A DNA stretch of 64,000 nt from Brachycybe producta. Taxonomy: Eukaryota; Arthropoda; Diplopoda; Playtdesmida; Andrognathidae. The stretch's first letter is position 1, and each line of letters starts with the position of its first letter. Shown here in pieces: positions 57,371 through 64,000 of the stretch. The translations under genes were made by a program, and so were the position numbers. Where the stretch lies: positions 2,125,001-2,189,000 of the forward strand of contig JAUPFP010000027.1 of assembly GCA_036925085.1 (NCBI GenBank), given 5' to 3'. The notes under the pieces were generated by a model. The model saw nothing but the letters and a program-made list of their open reading frames with translations, did not search any database and was not told the DNA's origin.

Positions 57371-57675
57371 ATACCTTGTACACACATGAGTTAAATGAAT
57401 TCAAATTAAATGTGTTTAGGTGAATTATACTGAATCCAGTTAAGGACAGGAACCAAATTAAAAATTGACTTTATTATTAATATTTTAAAAATTCAAATAC
57501 TAAATCAATATTTTGTCAATAGTTCATATATTATTATATTTTAAGTAAATTAACTCAATATTTTCAGATTATTAACTGAATAAACTGAATTCCACATATT
57601 GTTTGTTAGCCCTTCACAGGGCTCCGTAGAACACGTTTATTATTTAAATGCATTTAAATTATCAACTACTAGGTA
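57371..57675 (+). mobile_element. Family D MITE, copy 3
   Basis: TACCTTGTACACACATGAG at the left, GGGCTCCGTAGAACACG inside; the right end is altered (ACTACTAGGTA). It faces copy 2 across 30 bp, so the pair forms an inverted repeat with arms of about 300 bp. Confidence 0.85.
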
Positions 57676-59372
57676 GTACATCATGTTTTTTTAAGCTGAG
57701 CTTTTTTTTTAAACAATTATTATAAAAATTGTAGAAATGATTAAAAACACCAATAAGTTTTAAAACACAAACTATGGAATCATTTTGTTACCACCTTGTC
57801 AAATTCCTACGTAAACGCTGATTGGTACCCTCACCTCAGGTGAAGTCATATTGTTGATACAAGTAACCCCTTTCTCCAACTCTTCACCTACCCCCCCTTG
57901 AAAGAACTTTGTGTATACGAATGCACCAACCAAACCCCACTTTCCACCTCTCTCTCTCATTCATTATCACGTTTAATTGTAAATTAACCCCTTCCTTAAA
58001 ATATTACATTGTGTATACGGAAGAGAGGTGGGGTTGGGGAGAGGTTTTGAAGGGTAAAAACACACAAAAAAAGTGTAATTGTAAATTTCATATTAAAAAA
58101 AAAAATTAATTATCATTCTTGAAAGAGTCGTTTTTTGTTGTTTGTTATTTAGAAAAAATAAAAATTATCACCCACTTTGTAACAAAAAACGTTAGATTTG
58201 AAATAAAAATGTCTGACATTTTTTTTAAAAAAAAAATACAGTTGTGTTTTTCGTGTTTATTTATTGTGTTTTTTGTCTCTTTAAGCAAACGAGGAGAGAG
58301 CAAGGTGACAATTGTATAGGTTTATTTATGAGCCTTATTGCTAATATTTATTATCCATCAATCTGCTGTAGCTTTCAAAAATATCCACTTTTATTTCTAT
58401 CACATATGTTTGTAATTACACAACACTTCTTCTTATTCTTCTTTCATCACCATTCTATTATTCTTACTATGTGTAATTATAAGCTTATAAGAAGATAAGA
58501 ATCAACAATTTTCACACCTTTGTGGATCAAACAAAACAAAGCAATCAAAGATGGTGGTTGTCGGTCCATTGATTACTATGTATATATATATATATATATA
58601 TACTGTATATATTTATAAACATATGAAACAAAAAACTCGTTATAACTTATAATCTTACTTGATAGAGAGTTAGTTAGATCATAAGAGATCATTATCATAT
58701 GCATACCATTATGGGGTGGAGTTACTTTAGTAAAAAGTTACATGACATCATCATGTGTGTCTGAAATGAAAACTTTTAATATGTACAACATGTTGTTGTT
58801 GTTGTTGTCGTTGCTGTTAGGTATTATTATAATAATAACCACCACCACCACAAGCAACTTATCCCATGTGGTCATCTCTCAAACACGGATTTGATTTAGA
58901 ACCCAACAAACAAAATCCATTATTGGACTCAAGAGGTATATTTTAACAAACAACGAACTTAATCAAGTTGCACAACATGTTGGCTCAAAGTGTACGAATT
59001 TATGTTCTTGATCACTTGGCAGTTGGGAACAAAATTTTGGCCCAATGTTGCATAAAATACATATTGCTCACTTAATGTTGGGCCAAATATAATATAAGTT
59101 ATTGTTAACAGGTTCAGCTAATTCGAACCCAAAATAAGGCATACATTCGAAATTTGGAACAGATTGCAAATTTTTGTTATCCTTCACCTCCAACCCTCAA
59201 TACTTTTTAGTTAGTGGAGTTTTGGTGGTGTTAGCACGCTCAGCCCTCATTATCTCTATGCACTGTTTCAGAAAGGAAAAGCACAATTCCTTTGACTAGC
59301 AGCCATTTGTGATGTTACCTGCGGCAGACGATCTTAATTTGATCTCTGGCCCTAAGGGTACTCTCAGTCAAT
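57676..59372. other. Intergenic DNA, MITE-free
   Basis: A TA microsatellite at about 58580-58603 and TTG and ACC runs near 58800-58850. No gene seen. Confidence 0.4.
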
Positions 59373-59468
59373 CTGCAAAACCACCAAACTGCTAGTGGAT
59401 CAGCAAAATTCAATACATTTCAGGTGTTGAATTTTGCAGATTCACTAGCAGGGTTAGTTGTTTTGTAG
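59373..59468 (+). ncRNA. Candidate miRNA-like hairpin
   Basis: Arms 59373-59413 and 59427-59468 pair along about 41 bases around a 13-base loop. The inner 25 pairs (CTGCTAGTGGATCAGC... against ...TTTTGCAGATTCACTAGCAG) have two mismatches. The outer part pairs with G:U and a few mismatches. I see no second copy in the window, so it is not one of the MITE families found here. Strand is arbitrary. It is not miR-993 or another miRNA that I recognise. An old single-copy fold-back transposon is the alternative. Confidence 0.4.
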
Positions 59469-60699
59469 GTTGTCTAGGCAATGCGCCTCTCTCAAGGTTT
59501 CTTTTTTCTTAGCTCACTTTATCTATTTTTCTTAGTAAATGAAACCTTTAATTTCTTATACTAGAGGACCATTGCACTATTTGTGTAATCATCAAATCAT
59601 GAGAAGTATTTTAGCTCCAAGTAGAGGTGGAGCCATCCATTGGCGACAATCATCAATGGCTGCAGATATAAAATCGGACAACAATGGTTGTATATCGCCA
59701 TAATGAACCAACAAAATATAAACACTGATCTCAACCCTTAGCAGACATGCTAGCATTTACTTGGTTAGTATTTTGATAAGGCCACCCATGACAATTACCC
59801 CAGGATAGACTCCCCCAGTGACGCAATTAGTACAAAATAAACAAGTTTCATTTGTCTTTTCTCGAGCGCCGTCTTTCCTCCTTTTTCATCTTCAAAAAAA
59901 AAAGGTTAAAAACCGAACATCCGAAGAAGAAAAAAAAAACATCAGGTGAATTCATCTCATTTGATTTTTTCCCGTCTTTCTCTCTTATTCTAAATAGGGT
60001 AAAAGAGAGAAAGAGAGAGGAAATGACATCCGAGTCACTTACACGTGCGTGTGTGTGTGTGTGACGTGAACGTGACATTTAATAAATCAAAAATAACTTT
60101 CTTGTTCCGTTTTTTTTATTCCTTTCTAGTTTCTTTCTCATTCTCCTTCGGAAGTTCTAAAAATGTTAAAAATGACAGACGAAAATTTCTGAAATTCTCC
60201 TTTTAAATAATTTTTTTAAAAAAACTTGTTTTCTTATGTTTTCTTCTTTTGAAAAAAACTGCAAAAACTTGTTTCATATATGCGAGTATAAATATGAACA
60301 AAAAAAATTTCACTTTAAGAATGTAGATGGAGGTGGAGGTGGTGGTGTGTCAGATCAAGAAATCATTCTTCTTATTCCACTTAGGAGGAGGTTTGGTTCT
60401 ACCTAGTTGGCCCTTAACGTTTTATGGGATTTATTTATTTTGTTCTCTTCTTCTTCTTCTTCTTCCTTTTGCTATTTTTTTTAGTAAAAAAAATGGTTTT
60501 ATAAATCAGTTTTTTTGATTTTTAAAAAACTACGAGATCAGCATTTTTAGTTTTTGTTTACACTTTTTTTTCAGTTTTTAAAAGTTAAATTTTTAAGCGA
60601 AAAAATCTCGTGAAATATCACAGAATCAATTTAGGATTGAATTCTGAAAATGTGTACTTTTTCAAAAGTAGATGTTCAAATTTTAGGCTTCAATAAATC
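59469..60699. other. Intergenic DNA, no feature
   Basis: Simple repeats only (TG at about 60048, GGTGGAGG at about 60328, TTC at about 60448). Confidence 0.4.
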
Positions 60700-60990
60700 A
60701 TTTTTGAAGTGTAAACGCCTCTTGAACTCTTTATATTATTCTTGGCTTTTAGGTGCGAACTGAAGAGAAACTAAAACTAGTGTTTTAGAAACTAGAAGGG
60801 TAGCTCAATCAATTAAATAGTTAATTTCATGTTGCTAGTCAGTCATCTTTCAAAATAAGCTTTTTTATGTCAGTCTGTTAACAAGAGAAGGTAGCCTATT
60901 TTTTTAATTAAAGGCTAAAAGTTTACTTTGAAAGATGTCAACATGAAAAGGGAAGTGATTAAGCTACCATTCTAGTTTCTGAAACACATT
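60700..60990. mobile_element. Family A MITE, copy 18
   Basis: GAAGTGTAAACGCCTCTTGA at the left, GAAACTAGAAGGGTAGCTCA inside, AAGCTACCATTCTAGTTTCT at the right. Confidence 0.85.
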
Positions 60991-61299
60991 TCAGAAGAGC
61001 AACACTGAGTAAGAACTTGAAATAGATTTAGAAACTAGAATAGTAGTATAGCTCAATCAAACTTCGAGGGTTATTTTCATGTTTGGATATAATCTTTCAA
61101 AATAAACTTTTTTTTAATTAGACAAATTTAAAAAAAAATATTGTCTGCTTACAAAAAATGTTACGTTGTATTTTGAAAAATAATCAACATAAAAATAACC
61201 CATAAACTACCTCTGTTCTAGTTTCTAAAACACATTCGAGTTTCTCTTTCATTGTGCTTTCGTGAACCTTCGAGAATACTTTAAAAATCACCTTAATTG
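60991..61299. mobile_element. Family A MITE, copy 19
   Basis: GAAACTAGAATAGTAGTATA and TTTCAAAATAAAC; right end GAACCTTCGAGAATAC and CACCTTAATTG. It adjoins copy 18 head to tail. Confidence 0.75.
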
Positions 61300-62644
61300 A
61301 ATATATAATACAAATAATCAATCATTCTCAGGTGTGTTAATCAAAAATAATCGACAAATAAACTGAAAAAGAAGAAACGTCTTGTGTAAATTTTCTGTTG
61401 TTCCAAAAAGGTAGACATTAATTGCAATTCATGTGAATGATGGCGAAGTGGCCCCTTGTCCCCCCTTTTCCTACTCATTTACTATCCATCCATCAGCCCT
61501 TTTCTCTTACCCCACCCCACCTTCAATCCCTCATCAACTAGAGCCTAGAGAATTCAAAGAATTAAAGAATAGAAATTGGCCCCTAAAGACTGGAAAAAAC
61601 CTTCTTCTTCTTCTTCTTCTTCAGAAAAACACAAGAACAGTGATTTGAAAAAGACAAAAAAGACGTTCTAGTAATTTATATTTCATTTTAGCATGGTCAT
61701 CTCTTTTTTGTGTTCTTCCCAGCCCATCTTCACCCACACCCACTGGTCAATTCGTCCCCAATGTCCATCTTAACAACCAAGAAAAACATCCAGTCCACTT
61801 TTCTTTCTCAACCTTTCCCAAGAGCCTAACTAAGACCCACTTGATTAGGACCTCTTTTTTATCTTTCTCTCTCTCATCCAATTGTATCCATATAGACAAA
61901 AGAAGAAAAGACAAATATTCTCAAACAGATGCCGACAACGACGATGACCAAAACTGACCACTACTACTAGAAATGAATCACCTGCAAACCAAACCAAGAG
62001 AGAGGACTTTCAGTGACTCGTGAGAGAAACCTCTTTTCAATTCATTCCTTCCTTCCTTCCTTTACCACTTCCTTTGACTTAAATCTTATATTGGACATGG
62101 TATGATGGTCAGTGGTGGTCATCATCTTCTATGATGAACCCATTTTTGTTCCTCAGGCTTTCTCCTTCCTTTTCTTACCATAAAAGTGTCCATTATAACA
62201 AAACACACACATCCGAACTGATCCTCCACTAAAGTGGACACATGGCTTTTTTTTGTACTCACCCCCTTTTTTCTCTCTTGACCACTACTTCCTTTCCACA
62301 TGTCGTCTTCTTTTTTAATGTCCACCTAACCACATCCTGTGTGATTGTTTGTTAATCTCCTACCTACACCATATATAAACCTACATTTAAAATGTTTGTT
62401 TTTGAACTTTAAAAAAACATCTTGAATGTAACTTAATTAAGATCATCATCATCTCATGCAAAAATGGGGATTCAATGGGGTGATCGCGTGTGTCTCCCAA
62501 CTTTAATGCCCACTGGTCAATCAATGCAACATTATACTCAAGAGAACTCGGGCTACAATAGCATTTTTTCAGTAAACCAAAAATTCAAGGAGGAAAACTT
62601 GACACTAAATCCTTTAATATTTTTGTGTCTATTATAATTCACGA
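61300..62644. other. Intergenic DNA, no feature
   Basis: Pyrimidine-rich stretches and CTT and TTCC microsatellites. No gene or MITE seen. Confidence 0.4.
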
Positions 62645-62800
62645 TAGTTACCATAACCAGTGTTCTAGTTAACTGCAGTCCACCTAAAAAGTGTGCTTTG
62701 ATGTGTTTTTTTCCATTTTTAAAACACTTCCTTCAGTCAAGATCCTCAAGTGTTCTCACTAGCCGCCATGTTGTTTGGAGGCCAAGTCAAGTGTCAAGTT
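62645..62800. mobile_element. Family F element, partial copy 2
   Basis: AGTTAACTGCAGTCCACC and TCACTAGCCGCCATGTTGTT match 36395-36800 in order. Confidence 0.4.
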
Positions 62801-63039
62801 TACTTCTTGAATTTGAACTTAAGTTTGAAATTGGAGCAGAAAAACATCAGATCGGGATTATTATTTCCTTGAAGATTAAAGTAGATTATTGAGTTTAAAG
62901 AGATATTATCAGTCAGAATCGCTTTTTAACTCGAGTGTTAATTAATGAGATTGAAAAGTTTGAAACTCAAATCTTCACCCCCACCCCCTTGAACCCCCTT
63001 TTATCTTCTCAAATTTACACACAAAATATAAACAACACT

Positions 63040-63260
63040 GAATATTTTACAACTCTGATAATTATTCTACTTTTTAGGCGTAAAATGAAGAGAAATTTGA
63101 AAGTTTTTTTTTTAGAAACTAGAACAGTTCAATTCTTTAAAAGTTTATTTTGAAAGTTAACATGAAAATACTGTTGAGTGATTGAGTTGCCCTTTCTAGT
63201 TTTTAAAACACTTGTTTTTAAATAGTTTGAAATTTAGCTTTTCATAAAACAACGTAACCA
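63040..63260. mobile_element. Family A MITE, shortened copy 20
   Basis: AGAAACTAGAACAGTTCAAT and GAGTTGCCCTTTCTAGTTTT face each other across a short centre. Confidence 0.75.
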
Positions 63261-64000
63261 TGAAGTTGTATTAATAATGTTTTTAGTATTTTTATCTCAC
63301 GCTAGGAAGAGATTTGAGTAAAAAAAAATGGCGCCTTGTTAGAGAAGTAGGTTTCGAAATGCATTGTGGGTGGGTTTTAAAGGAGTGTTTGTGTGTCAAT
63401 CATCCATGAAAGGCCTTTTTCTCTATGGACCAATACGAATGCAATAGATAACCTTAATCCTCGCCTAGGGAGGGGTCACAAAACTCAGAAAAGGGCCGCA
63501 AAACAGTGCATGATGATGATGATGATGCATACAAATCATTCAAAATACACTTTTGAATATGAAAGAATCATGAAACTGTTTCCAGTTTTCCCACCCAATA
63601 TATATATAGAGAGAGAGCGACTTTCCTTATTCATCTTCTACACCTGAATGAATTATAATAACAAGGTAGAATATCTCGACAATAACCCCTTTTTAACACA
63701 TCATAAAAGTTCATCTTGTACAATTTTAATGTTTCAAACCAAAAAAAAAAATATGCAAAAAAATTTTTGTAGTCTTACCTTTGTTTCTGGAACATTCTCC
63801 CTATTTTGTTACTAGAAATGTTTACAATATTCACAATCACACACTAAAGTCTATTTAGATTGGTGATTTTGCTTCACCTCATAGACAATTCTTTAAAAGA
63901 AATGCATTTCCGGATGTTACCATTTTTTTCTCAAATATGAGGGAGCCATAAAAAACCACATAGTGGAGGCCATTTTAATAAATATGGCGTCTACATTGAA
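63261..64000. other. Intergenic DNA to window end
   Basis: A TGA microsatellite at about 63511-63526; nothing else recognised. Confidence 0.4.

Noticed and set aside
51037-64000. Search for miR-993, Hox3 or other cluster genes downstream of Dfd
   Set aside because: No match to the miR-993 arms or to another homeobox was seen; they may lie beyond the window.

Overview
The window is a segment of an animal Hox cluster, almost certainly from an arthropod outside the insects (a crustacean, chelicerate or myriapod; I cannot settle which). Three things support this. First, there are two Hox genes in the same orientation with the classic two-exon layout (N-terminal motif plus hexapeptide in exon 1, homeodomain in exon 2): a Hox5/Sex combs reduced (Scr) gene at 2992-9587 and a Hox4/Deformed (Dfd) gene at 46149-50896. 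Second, a mir-10 hairpin lies on the same strand between them (about 40717-40802), the position it holds across bilaterians. Third, both proteins match Drosophila Scr or Dfd outside the homeodomain as well: SPQDLST in Scr, and [10 protein letters not shown] and the final LTAL in Dfd. The DNA is strongly AT-rich, with many A/T runs, microsatellites and poly-C runs.

Layout: 1-2991, Scr upstream and 5' UTR; 2992-3850, Scr exon 1; 3851-9315, intron; 9316-9587, Scr exon 2; 9588 to about 10.7 kb, candidate 3' UTR; 10.7-40.7 kb, intergenic DNA without a recognisable protein gene; mir-10; 40.8-46.1 kb, Dfd upstream; 46149-47136, Dfd exon 1; 47137-50366, intron; 50367-50896, Dfd exon 2; 50.9-64 kb, downstream DNA leading towards Hox3, which is not in the window. 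miR-993, another mir-10 relative found in this part of arthropod Hox clusters, was not seen.

The second theme is an invasion by short non-autonomous DNA elements (MITEs), most of them palindromic (fold-back). By eye I separate family A (about 20 copies, TTAAGGTGG ends), B (6 full plus about 6 short copies), C (7), D (3), E (5, plus one loose relative), F (2) and G (4). Some are nested, giving a relative order of insertion. One family A copy starts only about 2 bases after the GT of the Dfd splice donor, and a family G copy ends about 110 bp before mir-10. Two stretches, 26.8-29.9 kb and 33.1-36.4 kb, hold none and are the best places to look for cis-regulatory DNA. Other striking structures are a 29-unit 17-bp minisatellite that is open in all six frames and differs at only one position (22504-22996), a perfect 54-bp palindrome (26496-26549), a 100-bp near-perfect inverted repeat in the Scr intron (8339-8438), and a single-copy miRNA-like hairpin (59373-59468).

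How the parts work together: Scr and Dfd are homeodomain selector factors that pattern neighbouring head segments, and miR-10 from the same cluster represses Hox genes (Scr is a known target in Drosophila). A match to the miR-10 seed lies 1.6 kb after the Scr stop codon. I found no convincing additional protein-coding gene and no retroviral, LTR or Polinton-like element.
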